Source: Actimicrobium sp047621665
GTDB taxonomy: Bacteria; Pseudomonadota; Gammaproteobacteria; Burkholderiales; Burkholderiaceae_D
Direction: 5' to 3'
NCBI GenBank assembly: GCA_047621665.1
Contig: JBLHMB010000011.1
Span: forward strand, 17,989 to 81,988
Length of the DNA stretch: 64,000 nucleotides
The notes under the pieces are model-generated. The model worked only from the letters and a program-made list of their open reading frames with translations. It made no database searches and had not been told where the DNA came from. Positions 8,801 to 17,029 of this stretch are shown here, one piece after another. The position numbers were made by a program, and so were the translations under genes. Positions within the stretch are counted from its first letter, which is position 1. Each line of letters begins with the position of its first letter.

Positions 8801-9055
8801 ATATTCGACGTGTCCACCCTGATAGCTGGAGATCGCGATGCCTTGTACGTCTTCCTGCAACGCAGCGGTGACGATGTCATCAACCGAGCGGTTGTGGCCC
8901 AGATGGATGACTTCGACGCCATTGGCCATCAGGATGCGGCGCATGATGTTGATCGAGGCATCGTGGCCATCGAACAGCGACGCGGCTGTCACGAAGCGTA
9001 CCTTGTTGACGACTTTGTATTCGGTCAGTTTCTGGACAACGGAGAGATCGGTCAT
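5777..9055 (-). CDS. icmF: Fused isobutyryl-CoA mutase IcmF (B12-dependent acyl-CoA mutase with G-protein chaperone)
   Basis: A 1092-residue fusion that carries out coenzyme-B12-dependent carbon-skeleton rearrangement of branched acyl-CoA (isobutyryl to n-butyryl in studied homologues) and loads or repairs its own cofactor. The order is as follows. The B12-binding domain (about 10-150) has DGHDAS and GGGGGVI. The MeaB-like GTPase (about 190-420) has Walker A GTGGAGKSS and DPSRRKSGGALLGDR. The substrate-binding TIM barrel (about 540-1092) has FDSVTLYGADP and MTINGPAPSILAMF. I start at ATG 9055 because MTDLSVVQKL is the family start; an upstream in-frame extension to 9139 has a hydrophobic, atypical sequence. 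No B12 riboswitch is apparent in the short upstream gap. The divergent AraC-type gene may control it. Confidence 0.95.
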   Translation of the reverse strand: MTDLSVVQKLTEYKVVNKVRFVTAASLFDGHDASINIMRRILMANGVEVIHLGHNRSVDDIVTAALQEDVQGIAISSYQGGHVEYFKYMIDLLRERGGAHIKVFGGGGGVIVPTEIADLHAYGVSRIFSPEDGQRLGLVGMILSMIQACDSDLSVYAPTTLEPLQNGSLVERQRPLSQLITALENDKVSASLKTALHTAADVIKVPVLGITGTGGAGKSSLTDELIRRIRLDQDDAHNIAVISIDPSRRKSGGALLGDRIRMNAISPWGGVSRVFMRSLATREAGSEISQALPDVIAACKVAGFDLIIVETSGIGQGDAAIVSHVDLSMYVMTPEFGAASQLEKIDMLDFADFVTINKFDRKGSLDALRDVAKQYQRNRELWSQKVEQMPVFGTQASRFNDDGVTALYQGLLPRLAECGLPVKASKLVAVNLRHSSGKNAIVPPARSRYLAEIADTVRGYHVFTAKNVKLVRERQQLQESKRMLAEAGKVVDMDDLISERDNKLDAGARQLLADWPAMQVAYAGDEFVVKIRDKEIRTRLVATTLSGTKIRKVALPRYEDHGEILRFLMLENVPGAFPYTAGVFPFKRENEDPTRMFAGEGDAFRTNRRFKLVSEGMAAKRLSTAFDSVTLYGADPAVRPDIYGKVGNSGVSIATLDDMKVLYSGFELCDPTTSVSMTINGPAPSILAMFMNTAIDQQLDKFRVEKSREPTADEAAKVRAWVLQNVRGTVQADILKEDQGQNTCIFSTEFSLKVMGDIQQYFVQHLVRNFYSVSISGYHIAEAGANPISQLGFTLSNGFTFVEAYLARGMKIDDFSPNLSFFFSNGMDPEYTVLGRVARRIWAVAMREKYGANERSQKLKYHIQTSGRSLHAQEIDFNDIRTTLQALIAIYDNCNSLHTNAYDEAITTPTDESVRRALAIQLIINREWGLARNENPNQGSFIIDELTDLVEEAVLQEFERIAERGGVLGAMETGYQRGKIQEESMLYEHQKHDGTLPIIGVNTFRNPKVSDMPQIIELARSSDEEKQSQLTRLAAFHALHADASPAMLAALQQAVIEDGNVFDKLMDAVRVCSLGQITDALFEVGGQYRRSM

Positions 9056-9243
9056 GGCGGGTCGCTTCACAAAAGGTGATCTGAGACAAAAGACAATTTT
9101 TATCAGTATAGAAAGGTCGATCGCCGATAGCCATGCCAAAAAAAAGCAAACTAGTTGGTGGGAATGGTCAACCGGTCATGGCAGGCACGGTGCTTCGCGC
9201 TACACTCGCTGCTTGTTCCCGACCCGTCATTGCTCACACTTCC

Positions 9244-10251
9244 ATGGACAAAGGTAACGTCTCCATTTACTTCGTGCGCTCGGCCCTTGAAGCGGTCATT
9301 GCGCGCGGCATCGATCCGGCTGCGCTGTTGCGCAAAGCGGGTATCGCGCCTGTGCTCCTGCAATCTTCACAGAGTCGCGTCACTGCACAAAATTTCAGCA
9401 CGTTGTGGCGCGGCGTCGCGCTGGCACTCGATGATGAACTGTTCAACCAGGACAGCCGGCGCATGAAGCCGGGCACGTTCGCGATGCTCAGCCAGGGCCT
9501 GATCCACTGCCCGACGCTGCGGCTGGCGCTGCTGCAAATGACGCGTTTTTTCAATTTGATTCTGGATGATTTTCAGTGTGCGCTGGAAGTTGATGATCGC
9601 CATGCCCATCTGGTCATTCGCGAAACAGCCGGACGTGCGCCGCATGTGTTCGGTGTCGAGACGCTGCTGATGATGCAGCATGGCGTGGCGTGCTGGCTGG
9701 TCGGACGGCGCATCGCGATCCGCTCGGCGACCTTCGCGTATCCGGAACCGTCGCGCAGCGCCGAATACCAGCGCATGTATAGCGACCAGCTGTGCTTCGA
9801 TGCGGACGCAACCCGGCTCTCGTTCGAGCACTCCCATCTGGATTTGCCGGTGGTGCAGAACCGCGACAGCCTGAAGGATTTTCTGCGCGGCGCACCGGCC
9901 AATATCGTCCTGAAATACAAGAACACCACCGGCCTGTCCGCGCAAATCCGGCGCCGGTTGCGCACGGCAGCGCGCACCGAATGGCCTGATTTTGATGTGG
10001 TTGCCGACAGCCTGCATATGACGCCGTCAACACTGCGACGTCGGCTCGATGAAGAAGGCCAGACGTTTCAAACGATCAAGGATCAATTACGGCGCGACAT
10101 GGCGGTTGATTTTTTATGTCACACCGAAAGAAGCATGGCCGATATTGCCGGCGATCTCGGTTTTGCCGAAGCCAGCGCATTTCATCGGGCCTTCAAGAAA
10201 TGGACCGGTGCCAGTCCGGGGCAATACCGGCAACGTGTGCATGCACAGTAG
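9244..10251 (+). CDS. AraC family transcriptional regulator
   Basis: A 335-residue regulator with the layout of the AraC subgroup that has an Arabinose_bind-like N-terminal domain (about 15-200). The C-terminal two-helix DNA-binding region has VVADSLHMTPSTLRRRLDEE as first helix-turn-helix and MADIAGDLGFAEASAFHRAF as second, followed by KWTGASPGQYR. ATG 9244 (MDKGNVSIYFVRSALE) fits family starts better than an upstream ATG at 9133 that would overlap the promoter region. It diverges from icmF with about 190 bases between the starts, so it is likely the activator of icmF or of the downstream acyl-CoA genes, responding to an acid or acyl-CoA. Confidence 0.88.
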   Translation: MDKGNVSIYFVRSALEAVIARGIDPAALLRKAGIAPVLLQSSQSRVTAQNFSTLWRGVALALDDELFNQDSRRMKPGTFAMLSQGLIHCPTLRLALLQMTRFFNLILDDFQCALEVDDRHAHLVIRETAGRAPHVFGVETLLMMQHGVACWLVGRRIAIRSATFAYPEPSRSAEYQRMYSDQLCFDADATRLSFEHSHLDLPVVQNRDSLKDFLRGAPANIVLKYKNTTGLSAQIRRRLRTAARTEWPDFDVVADSLHMTPSTLRRRLDEEGQTFQTIKDQLRRDMAVDFLCHTERSMADIAGDLGFAEASAFHRAFKKWTGASPGQYRQRVHAQ

Positions 10252-10321
10252 CGCCTTGAATTTTTGAAGAGACGGCGGCATATCGGAATGACATAGCTAT
10301 CCAATAAGGAATTACCAACCC

Positions 10322-10693
10322 ATGTCACAAGATCTCGTGCTCGACCAGCAAACCCAATCCATCAAGGACGTCGCGTGGTGGCTGTATATTTTCCACGCGC
10401 TGAGTCTGGTGTTTGCGCTGGGCGCGTTCTCGTGGATTCCGCTGATCATCAGCTATTTCAAACGCAGCGACGCCGCCGGCACCTTTGTCTATAGCCATCA
10501 CAGCTGGCAAATTGCATCGTTCTGGTGGTATCTGTTCTGGATCATCGCCGGCGGCTTGTGCTTCATCACCCTGATCGGGATTCCGCTGGCGTATCTGATC
10601 TGGTTCGGTGCGTGGCTATGGAAAGGGTATCGGCTGATCCGCGGCTTCATCGACCTTAATGACAACCGTCCGATGCCGTCGATGCAACGCTAA
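10322..10693 (+). CDS. Small multi-pass membrane protein (DUF4870-like)
   Basis: A 123-residue protein with about three hydrophobic segments (roughly 20-50, 65-90 and 92-110). The pattern VFALGAFSWIPLIISYFKRSD, then HHSWQIASFW and GIPLAYLIWFGAWLWKGYR, resembles the DUF4870 group of inner-membrane proteins of unknown function. An AAGGA ribosome-binding site precedes the ATG. It stands alone between the AraC gene and a convergent metC-like gene. No function can be assigned. Confidence 0.75.
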   Translation: MSQDLVLDQQTQSIKDVAWWLYIFHALSLVFALGAFSWIPLIISYFKRSDAAGTFVYSHHSWQIASFWWYLFWIIAGGLCFITLIGIPLAYLIWFGAWLWKGYRLIRGFIDLNDNRPMPSMQR

Positions 10694-10694
10694 T

Positions 10695-10716
10695 CCGGTA
10701 GCTTTTCGGCTACCGG
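10695..10716. terminator. Bidirectional hairpin between convergent genes
   Basis: CCGGTAGC TTTTC GGCTACCGG forms an eight-base-pair stem between the stop of the small membrane protein and the stop of the metC-like gene on the other strand. There is no long T run, so termination strength is uncertain. Confidence 0.55.
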
Positions 10717-10724
10717 TTGCCGGC

Positions 10725-11897
10725 TCAGCCGGCGATGGCGTCCAGCGCGCGCGCGATATCGGCGATCAGGTCGCGCGGATCTTCCAGTCCGATATTGAAG
10801 CGCACCAGCTGGCCGGTATGCGACCAGCTTTTACGCATGCCTGCCATGCGGTAGGGCACACACAAGCTGTTACTGCCACCCCAGCTGAAACCGATACGGA
10901 ACAACTGCAGGCTATCGACAAAACGGTCGGTTTGCGCTTCCGTAAAACGGGGATCGAAGATCACCGAGAACAGGCCACCGGCACCGGTGAAGTCGCGCTG
11001 CCAATGGGCGTGACCGGGACAATCTTCGAGGGCCGGATGCAGCACGGTGGCAATTTCCGGACGGCTTTTGAGCCAGCTGGCGATCGTGCGCGCACCGGTG
11101 TCATGCGCCTTGAAACGCAATGGCATGCTCGGCAAACTACGCAGCACCAGATAGACATCATCCATCCCGACGCCCATCCCAAGCCGCATGTGCGCCAGGC
11201 CGAGTTGCTGCGCAATCGCCGCATCCCGCGTGAGCACCGCACCCATCAACACGTCGGAGCCGCCGGACTGGTACTTGGTCAGCGCCTGCATGATGATGTC
11301 GACACCATGCTCGAAGGCACGGAAAGCCAGTCCGGCCGACCAGGTATTGTCGATCGCCACCAGCACGCCACGCGCATGGGCGGCGGCGCACAGCGCCGGA
11401 ATATCCGGCACTTCCATCGTGATCGAGCCGGGTGCCTCGGTCCATAGCAAGCGTGTGTTGGGCTCGATCAGCGCATCAATGTCGGCGCCTATCATCGGAT
11501 CGTAGAAGCGCACGCTGATGCCGTGGTCCTGGCCCAGCCACTGCGCCATGTCGCGGTTGGGGCCGTAGACATTGTCGGGCAACAGCACGTCGTCGCCGCT
11601 TTTCAGCAAGCCGAGATTGATCAGCGCAATGGCCGCCAGCCCGCTCGGTGCCAGCAGGCAATGATGGGCGTCTTCGATTTCGGCCAGACGGGCTTCGAGC
11701 GTGAATGAGGTCGGCGTGCCATGCAGGCCGTAGGTGTACGAATTCTTGTGCTGCCAACTGCGCGAGCGCATCGCCGCGACGTCCTTGAAGACTACTGTCG
11801 ACGCGTGATGGATAGGCATCGGGAAGGCTTCGAAGCCTTCCGGTGCGGTGTAGTCGCTGTGACTGAGCCGGGTTTGCAGAGATTTTGGATGGGTCAT
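10725..11897 (-). CDS. metC: Cystathionine beta-lyase (PLP-dependent Cys/Met metabolism enzyme)
   Basis: A 390-residue PLP enzyme of the Cys/Met metabolism family that in the MetC case splits cystathionine to homocysteine, pyruvate and ammonia. Visible marks are YGLHGTPTSFTLEARLAEIE near the N-terminus, the substrate loop VAIDNTWSAGLAFRA, and the PLP-binding lysine in MQALTKYQSGGSDVLMG. The C-terminal FSWGGSNSLC fits beta-lyases of the MetC type more than gamma-synthases. The exact substrate within the family is inferred. It is followed on the same strand, with a short gap upstream, by rimO. Confidence 0.88.
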   Translation of the reverse strand: MTHPKSLQTRLSHSDYTAPEGFEAFPMPIHHASTVVFKDVAAMRSRSWQHKNSYTYGLHGTPTSFTLEARLAEIEDAHHCLLAPSGLAAIALINLGLLKSGDDVLLPDNVYGPNRDMAQWLGQDHGISVRFYDPMIGADIDALIEPNTRLLWTEAPGSITMEVPDIPALCAAAHARGVLVAIDNTWSAGLAFRAFEHGVDIIMQALTKYQSGGSDVLMGAVLTRDAAIAQQLGLAHMRLGMGVGMDDVYLVLRSLPSMPLRFKAHDTGARTIASWLKSRPEIATVLHPALEDCPGHAHWQRDFTGAGGLFSVIFDPRFTEAQTDRFVDSLQLFRIGFSWGGSNSLCVPYRMAGMRKSWSHTGQLVRFNIGLEDPRDLIADIARALDAIAG

Positions 11898-11933
11898 GCC
11901 TTGCTCTCCATGAACAGTGTGCGGAAATTAAAT

Positions 11934-13349
11934 TTACTGCGCTTCGCCCCACAGGTCATGCGCGTCGGAGGCGGTAATCTCGACCTCGACGAAATCGCCG
12001 ACCTTGAGTTTGCGGTGCGGCTCAAACGGCGGCTTGACGTAGACCACGCCATCGATTTCCGGTGCATCGGCCGACGAGCGCCCTACGCCACCGCTGCCAT
12101 CAAGCGCATCGATAAGAACGCGCACGGTCTTGCCGACCTTGGCTTTCAGACGCTTGGTTGAAATCTGTTCCTGTAACAGCATGACGCGGCCACGCCGCTC
12201 TTCACGCAGTTCTTCCGGCACCGGATTGTCCAGCGCATTGGCAGTCGCCCCTTCGACTGGCGAGTAGGCAAAGCAGCCTAACCGGTCAATTTCAGCTTCT
12301 TTCAGGAAGTCCAGCAGGTACTCGAACTCGGCTTCGGTCTCGCCGGGAAAGCCGGCAATGAAGGTCGAGCGGATCGTGATGTCGGGACTCATCGCGCGCC
12401 AGGCCTGGATGCGCTCGATGTTCTTTTCGCCATTGGCGGGACGCTTCATGCGCTTGAGCACATCCGGATGGGCATGCTGCAATGGCACGTCGAGGTATGG
12501 CAGCACGTGGCCCTGGTTCATCAGCGGGATGATGGCATCGACATGCGGATACGGATAAACGTAATGCAGGCGCACCCACGCGCCATGCTGTTTGGCCAGT
12601 TCGCCCAGTGCTTCAACCAGTTGCGTCATGTGGGTCTTGACCGGACGACCGTTCCAGAAGCCCATGCGGAATTTGACATCGACACCATAGGCGCTAGTGT
12701 CTTGCGAGATCACCAGCAATTCGCGCACGCCGGCCTTGAACAGGTTCTCGGCTTCCAGCATGACTTCGGCGATCGGGCGCGACACGAGGTCGCCACGCAT
12801 CGACGGGATGATGCAGAAACTGCAGCGGTGATTGCAGCCTTCTGAAATTTTCAGGTAGGCAAAATGTTTCGGCGTCAGTTTGACGCCTTGTGGCGGCACC
12901 AGATCGAGGAACGGTGCATGCGGTTTAGGCAGATGAATGTGGACCGCGTCCATGACTTCACCGAGTGCATGCGGGCCGGTCACGGCCAGTACTTTCGGGT
13001 GAACTTTCAGGATGATGTCTTCGCCGTTGGCATCTTTCTTCGCACCCAGGCAACCGGTGACGATGACCTTGCCGTTTTCGTGCAGTGCTTCGCCGATGGC
13101 ATCCAGCGATTCCTGTACCGCTGCATCGATGAAGCCGCAGGTATTGACGATGACGAGGTCGGCACCATCGTAGGACTTGGCGGTCTCGTAGCCTTCGGCG
13201 CGCAGCTGCGTCAGGATTTGCTCGGAATCGACCAAGGCTTTGGGGCAACCGAGCGAGACAAAACCGACTTTGGGAGCGCTGACAGGAAGGACTGCAATGG
13301 GAATGACAGCAGGGATGACGGCGGGGATGACGGCGGATGGACTGGACAT
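11934..13349 (-). CDS. rimO: Ribosomal protein S12 methylthiotransferase RimO
   Basis: Radical-SAM enzyme that adds a methylthio group to an aspartate of ribosomal protein S12, 471 residues. The N-terminal UPF0004 domain supplies three cluster cysteines (VSLGCPK, VNTCGFID, VTGCLGAK). The radical-SAM cluster is CNHRCSFC, and a C-terminal TRAM domain ends the protein. I place the start at ATG 13349 (MSSPSAVIP), since an upstream ATG at 13376 lies in a region without similarity. The leader holds three copies of AVIP, encoded by a 12-bp tandem repeat, before the conserved domain begins at PKVGFVSLG. Confidence 0.95.
   Translation of the reverse strand: MSSPSAVIPAVIPAVIPIAVLPVSAPKVGFVSLGCPKALVDSEQILTQLRAEGYETAKSYDGADLVIVNTCGFIDAAVQESLDAIGEALHENGKVIVTGCLGAKKDANGEDIILKVHPKVLAVTGPHALGEVMDAVHIHLPKPHAPFLDLVPPQGVKLTPKHFAYLKISEGCNHRCSFCIIPSMRGDLVSRPIAEVMLEAENLFKAGVRELLVISQDTSAYGVDVKFRMGFWNGRPVKTHMTQLVEALGELAKQHGAWVRLHYVYPYPHVDAIIPLMNQGHVLPYLDVPLQHAHPDVLKRMKRPANGEKNIERIQAWRAMSPDITIRSTFIAGFPGETEAEFEYLLDFLKEAEIDRLGCFAYSPVEGATANALDNPVPEELREERRGRVMLLQEQISTKRLKAKVGKTVRVLIDALDGSGGVGRSSADAPEIDGVVYVKPPFEPHRKLKVGDFVEVEITASDAHDLWGEAQ
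13299..13334. repeat. Three tandem 12-bp units at the 5' end of rimO
   Basis: On the plus strand the units read GGGAATGACAGC, AGGGATGACGGC and GGGGATGACGGC, each 12 bases, in frame with rimO and coding for repeated Ala-Val-Ile-Pro. They lie between the start codon and the conserved domain, so copy number can change without breaking the gene. Confidence 0.85.
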
Positions 13350-13436
13350 GAGATAGGGGCGTAAAAAAGGGCACAAAAAGCGAAGCCGCCATTGTACCCT
13401 TTGCGCCGCTCCGGACCGGCCGGGTTCTTGGGGGAG

Positions 13437-13997
13437 TTACTTCTTGTTCGACGGATCCAGCGGATTGAACGGAAATGCGCCGAACATCGATTTGGTCTGG
13501 TTCTGCATCTGCTCCTGCATTTGCACGAACAGGTTCTTGCTCTGTTCAATGTAGTTGCTGGTGATCCCCTGCATCATCGGTCCCTGGACATTCATGAACT
13601 GGGTCCACATCTCGGGACTGAACGGTTTGCCTTCGTACATACCCTTTGAATTGGAGGTCAGCTGATCCTGGATGTCGATGAAGGCCTGAATATTTTTTTC
13701 CAGATAATTGCCCATCATGCCCTGCATCGCATGACCGTAGTAGCGGATGATCTGCGATAGCGCTTCGCTGGAAAACATCGGCGAACCGTTTGATTCTTCT
13801 TCGAGAATAATTTGCAGCAGGATGGCGCGGGTCAGGTCATCGTTGGTCTTGGCATCAATGACCATGAAGACTTCGTTTTCCAGCACCAGTTGCTTGACAT
13901 CGACCAGCGTAATGTAGGAGCTGGTCTGGGTGTCGTACAACCGGCGGTTCGGATACTTCTTGATCAGTCGATCGGCGGCTTTTTTAACGCTGTTCAT
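13437..13997 (-). CDS. phaR: Polyhydroxyalkanoate synthesis repressor PhaR
   Basis: A 186-residue regulator that binds both DNA and polyhydroxyalkanoate and controls phasin and synthesis genes. The N-terminal block RLIKKYPNRRLYDTQTSSYI followed by LVDVKQLVLE is the PHB/PHA accumulation regulator DNA-binding domain. QIIRYYGHAMQGMMGNYLEKN is the associated PHB accumulation region. The tail is glutamine- and methionine-rich. Start taken at ATG 13997 (MNSVKKAADR). It lies downstream of phaC on the same strand without phaA or phaB between them. Confidence 0.93.
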   Translation of the reverse strand: MNSVKKAADRLIKKYPNRRLYDTQTSSYITLVDVKQLVLENEVFMVIDAKTNDDLTRAILLQIILEEESNGSPMFSSEALSQIIRYYGHAMQGMMGNYLEKNIQAFIDIQDQLTSNSKGMYEGKPFSPEMWTQFMNVQGPMMQGITSNYIEQSKNLFVQMQEQMQNQTKSMFGAFPFNPLDPSNKK

Positions 13998-14235
13998 AGA
14001 CAATCCCACTTATTGCGTCGTAACGCATCTTCGTTAGTCACTACCGAATTGAACGCTCGTTCTTTTCGAGCTTCAATATTATAGGGTCAAACTACCCCGG
14101 CACCGCCGCAGTTGCCGGAGTTCTAGTACTTCTGATAGCTGATTGTCCATCGCAGCACAGTGCTGCAATGGATCCGGCTTCGTATTTGAAAATTACCGTC
14201 GGGTGACCGGTAGCAACAGGGGCGATTACCGTCAG

Positions 14236-15954
14236 TCAACCAGCCTTGGCTTTAACGTATCGCCCCGGTGCGGATTCGATGACCGGGTAGCCGGCATTAC
14301 CATAGGCGCGCGGCTTGACTTGTTTGCCGGCATGCTTTTGCAGGAAAGTGGCCCACGATGGCCACCAGCTACCGGGTTGCTCGGTGGATTTTTCCATCCA
14401 CTCGGCAGCCGATTTGGCCGGCTTCTCATTACTCCAGAAACTGCGCTTGTTTTTAGCCGGGGCGTTGATGACACCGGCGATATGCCCGGAAGCACCGACG
14501 ACAAACTGGTTCAGTTTCGGATGCTTGGGATTGAGCAGCGCCATCGATGCATAAGCCGACGCCCACGGCACGATATGGTCTTCGCGCGACGCATACAAAA
14601 AGGTCGGTGCGGCGATCTTACCGAAGTCGACCGGCTCGCCCAGCACGCTGACCTTGCCGGGATGCTTGAGGCCATCTTCGAGATACGTATTGCGCAAGTA
14701 CCAGCAAAACATCGGTCCCGGCAAATTGGTACTGTCGGAATTCCAGTACAGCAGGTCGAACGCCGGTGGCGCTTCGCCTTTCAGATAATTCGATTTGACG
14801 TAGCTCCAGACCAGATCATTCGACCGCAGGCTGGAAAAGGTCTGGGCAAACTCCTTGCCTTCCATCAATCCGCCGTTGCCGATAGCTTGCTCGCGCTTGA
14901 CTACGGCTTCCTCGTCAACGAAGACATCAATGATGCCGGTGTCCGTAAAGTCGAGGAACGCGGTCAGCAGCGTGAGGCTGGCGACGGGCTTTTCGCCGCG
15001 GGCAAACAGCAGCGCCAGCGCGGTCGACAGGATGGTGCCGCCGACACAGAAACCAAGCGCATTGATCTGCTCCTGGCCGGAGATTTCCTGTGTCACCGAG
15101 ATCGCCTTGAATGCACCCGCTTCGATGTAATCATCCCAGGTCAGATGTCCCAGTGAGGCATCCGGATTACGCCAGGAAATCAGGAACACGGTATGGCCTT
15201 GCTCGACGGCGTAGCGTACCAGCGAATTCTCCGGTTGCAGGTCGAGAATGTAGTACTTGTTGATGCACGGCGGCATGATCAGCAGCGGCCGCTCGAACAC
15301 GGTCTTGGTCAGCGGCTTGTATTGCAGCAGCTGGAACAGTTCGTTTTCGAACACCACGGCACCTTCCGTGGTGGCGACATTTTTGCCGACTTCGAAGGCG
15401 GTTTCATCGGTCTGCGAAATACGGCCCTTTTGCATATCGGCCAGTAACTGCGTCATGCCGCGTGTGAGACTTTCGCCTTTTGTATCGAGCAGCAATTGCT
15501 GTGCTTCGGGGTTAGTCCCCAGGAAGTTTGCCGGCGACATCGCATCGACCAGTTGCTGCACATTGAAGCGGATTTTTTCCTTGACCTTTGGGGTGGCCTT
15601 GACCGCATCGCTCATCGCATTAAGAAACTTCGCATTGAGCAAATAGGCCGAGGCGTTAAATGCGCCCGCCGGATTGGATTGCCAGGCCGGTGCGCTGAAG
15701 CGCTTGTCATTCGCGGCCGGTGTCGACGCACCCATCGTGTTTTGCCACAACGTACCCAGTTCCTGCAGGTACGCGACCTGCAACGCCGCCATCGCAGCCG
15801 GATCGAGTTCGACAGCGGGCAACCCGGGAACGGCCGATGGGCCTCCTGGTGTCGAGGGCAACTGCAAAGGTTTGAGCAAATTCTGCCACTGGGTCGTGTC
15901 GGCCAACTGGGCCATCCAGGCGGGCATTGCGGCAAGCGGATCAGGTCGAGTCAT
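14236..15954 (-). CDS. phaC: Class I poly(3-hydroxyalkanoate) synthase PhaC
   Basis: A 572-residue polymerase that builds polyhydroxyalkanoate from 3-hydroxyacyl-CoA at the granule surface. The N-terminal domain (to about 200) is variable. The alpha/beta-hydrolase core carries the lipase-like box GFCVGG with the catalytic cysteine, SRED(H) at about 470 with the catalytic aspartate nearby, and GASGHIAGVINAPAKNKRS with the catalytic histidine. Length fits class I enzymes of Burkholderiales. It begins the phaC-phaR series on this strand. Ketothiolase and reductase genes must lie elsewhere. Confidence 0.95.
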   Translation of the reverse strand: MTRPDPLAAMPAWMAQLADTTQWQNLLKPLQLPSTPGGPSAVPGLPAVELDPAAMAALQVAYLQELGTLWQNTMGASTPAANDKRFSAPAWQSNPAGAFNASAYLLNAKFLNAMSDAVKATPKVKEKIRFNVQQLVDAMSPANFLGTNPEAQQLLLDTKGESLTRGMTQLLADMQKGRISQTDETAFEVGKNVATTEGAVVFENELFQLLQYKPLTKTVFERPLLIMPPCINKYYILDLQPENSLVRYAVEQGHTVFLISWRNPDASLGHLTWDDYIEAGAFKAISVTQEISGQEQINALGFCVGGTILSTALALLFARGEKPVASLTLLTAFLDFTDTGIIDVFVDEEAVVKREQAIGNGGLMEGKEFAQTFSSLRSNDLVWSYVKSNYLKGEAPPAFDLLYWNSDSTNLPGPMFCWYLRNTYLEDGLKHPGKVSVLGEPVDFGKIAAPTFLYASREDHIVPWASAYASMALLNPKHPKLNQFVVGASGHIAGVINAPAKNKRSFWSNEKPAKSAAEWMEKSTEQPGSWWPSWATFLQKHAGKQVKPRAYGNAGYPVIESAPGRYVKAKAG

Positions 15955-16010
15955 GCGGAGCTCTTCGTTTCAGGTATCGTTGCGGTTTATCGGAGTCGAA
16001 CGGAATCAAC

Positions 16011-16262
16011 ATGCATTTGTATCTGGTAGCCATCGCCTGGGTGTACGTCGTCTTGCTGATGGCGATGACGGAAACTTCATTCGTTGCTGGTGTAATGACT
16101 TTTTTCTTTTACTGTGTCTTTCCGTTATCGATCCTTTTATACGTGATGGGCACACCATCACGCAAGAGAAAGCGGCAAGCGGCAGAAAAAGCCAAGCGTC
16201 TTGCCGTAGCTGAAAGTGAAAGCGAAAGCAAAATAGAGAAGGTCAATGTTCCCGAGCCGTAA
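16011..16262 (+). CDS. Small membrane protein with charged tail
   Basis: An 83-residue protein with two hydrophobic segments (about 4-20 and 26-47) and then a strongly charged tail (KRKRQAAEKAKR, ESESESKIEKV). It lies alone on the plus strand between phaC and pgeF, and its start codon is only 56 bases from the phaC start. I do not recognise a named family. The layout is that of a small inner-membrane protein with a cytoplasmic tail. Confidence 0.6.
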   Translation: MHLYLVAIAWVYVVLLMAMTETSFVAGVMTFFFYCVFPLSILLYVMGTPSRKRKRQAAEKAKRLAVAESESESKIEKVNVPEP

Positions 16263-16272
16263 TACCGCTCGA

Positions 16273-17025
16273 TCAATCCAGCCAGATCAGTGACGCCATC
16301 CTGCCGGTCTGCCCATTGCGCCGGTACGAATAGAACTGGTCTGATCCGGTGACCGTGCAATGAGTTCCACCGGCCACCTGCAAGACGCCCTGCCCGGCCA
16401 GAATCAGTCGTGCCAGCTGGTACAGATCTGCCAGATATTTTTCCTTGTGTTCAGGTCGCGCCGTAAACGCCACGGCCGCATCCGGGTTACTTGAAACAAA
16501 AGCGTCGACCACCTCGCTACCCACCTCAAATTGTTGCGGACCGATTGCCGGACCAAGCCAGGCGAGCAATTCGCCGGCCCCCTTTTTTTGCATTGCCGCC
16601 ACGCTGTTTTGCAGCACGCCGCCCGCCAGTCCGCGCCAGCCTGCGTGCGCTGCCCCGACAACCGAGCCGGACACATCGCAGAACAGCACCGGCAAGCAAT
16701 CCGCCGTCAAAATCGCACAGACCACACCGGCCTGATCGCTGATGCTGGCATCGGCTTGCGGCGCACCTTCTACTTTGCCGGCATCCAGCACGACGGTGCC
16801 GTGCACCTGCGTGAGCCAGGCCGGCTCCGCCGGCAGCATCCGGCGCAAGCGTTCGCGGTGATGCCGGACCGAAGCGGGATCATCGCCGACATGCACGCCC
16901 AGGTTAAAGCCGCCGCCTTGCCGGCCATCATCGAAAGGTGGCAAGCTGATCCCACCAACGCGCGTCGTGCTGATGGCCCGCACCTGGCGGGGTAACTGCG
17001 GCCAGTCGGGAGCCAGGATTGTCAA
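16273..17025 (-). CDS. pgeF: Peptidoglycan editing factor PgeF (YfiH, laccase domain)
   Basis: A 250-residue member of the multi-copper polyphenol oxidase/laccase-domain family. In E. coli YfiH removes wrongly incorporated amino acids from UDP-MurNAc precursors; other homologues show purine nucleoside activity. Metal and active-site motifs are seen in WLTQVHG, TADCLPVLF and GAAHAGWRGLAGGV. It follows rluD on the same strand with four bases between them, the common rluD-pgeF arrangement. Confidence 0.93.
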   Translation of the reverse strand: MTILAPDWPQLPRQVRAISTTRVGGISLPPFDDGRQGGGFNLGVHVGDDPASVRHHRERLRRMLPAEPAWLTQVHGTVVLDAGKVEGAPQADASISDQAGVVCAILTADCLPVLFCDVSGSVVGAAHAGWRGLAGGVLQNSVAAMQKKGAGELLAWLGPAIGPQQFEVGSEVVDAFVSSNPDAAVAFTARPEHKEKYLADLYQLARLILAGQGVLQVAGGTHCTVTGSDQFYSYRRNGQTGRMASLIWLD

Positions 17026-17029
17026 TGCC

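Noticed and set aside
9056..9243. Cobalamin riboswitch ahead of icmF
   Set aside because: The gap to the divergent regulator is too short and shows no B12-box-like sequence. IcmF needs B12 as cofactor, but that alone is not evidence of a riboswitch.
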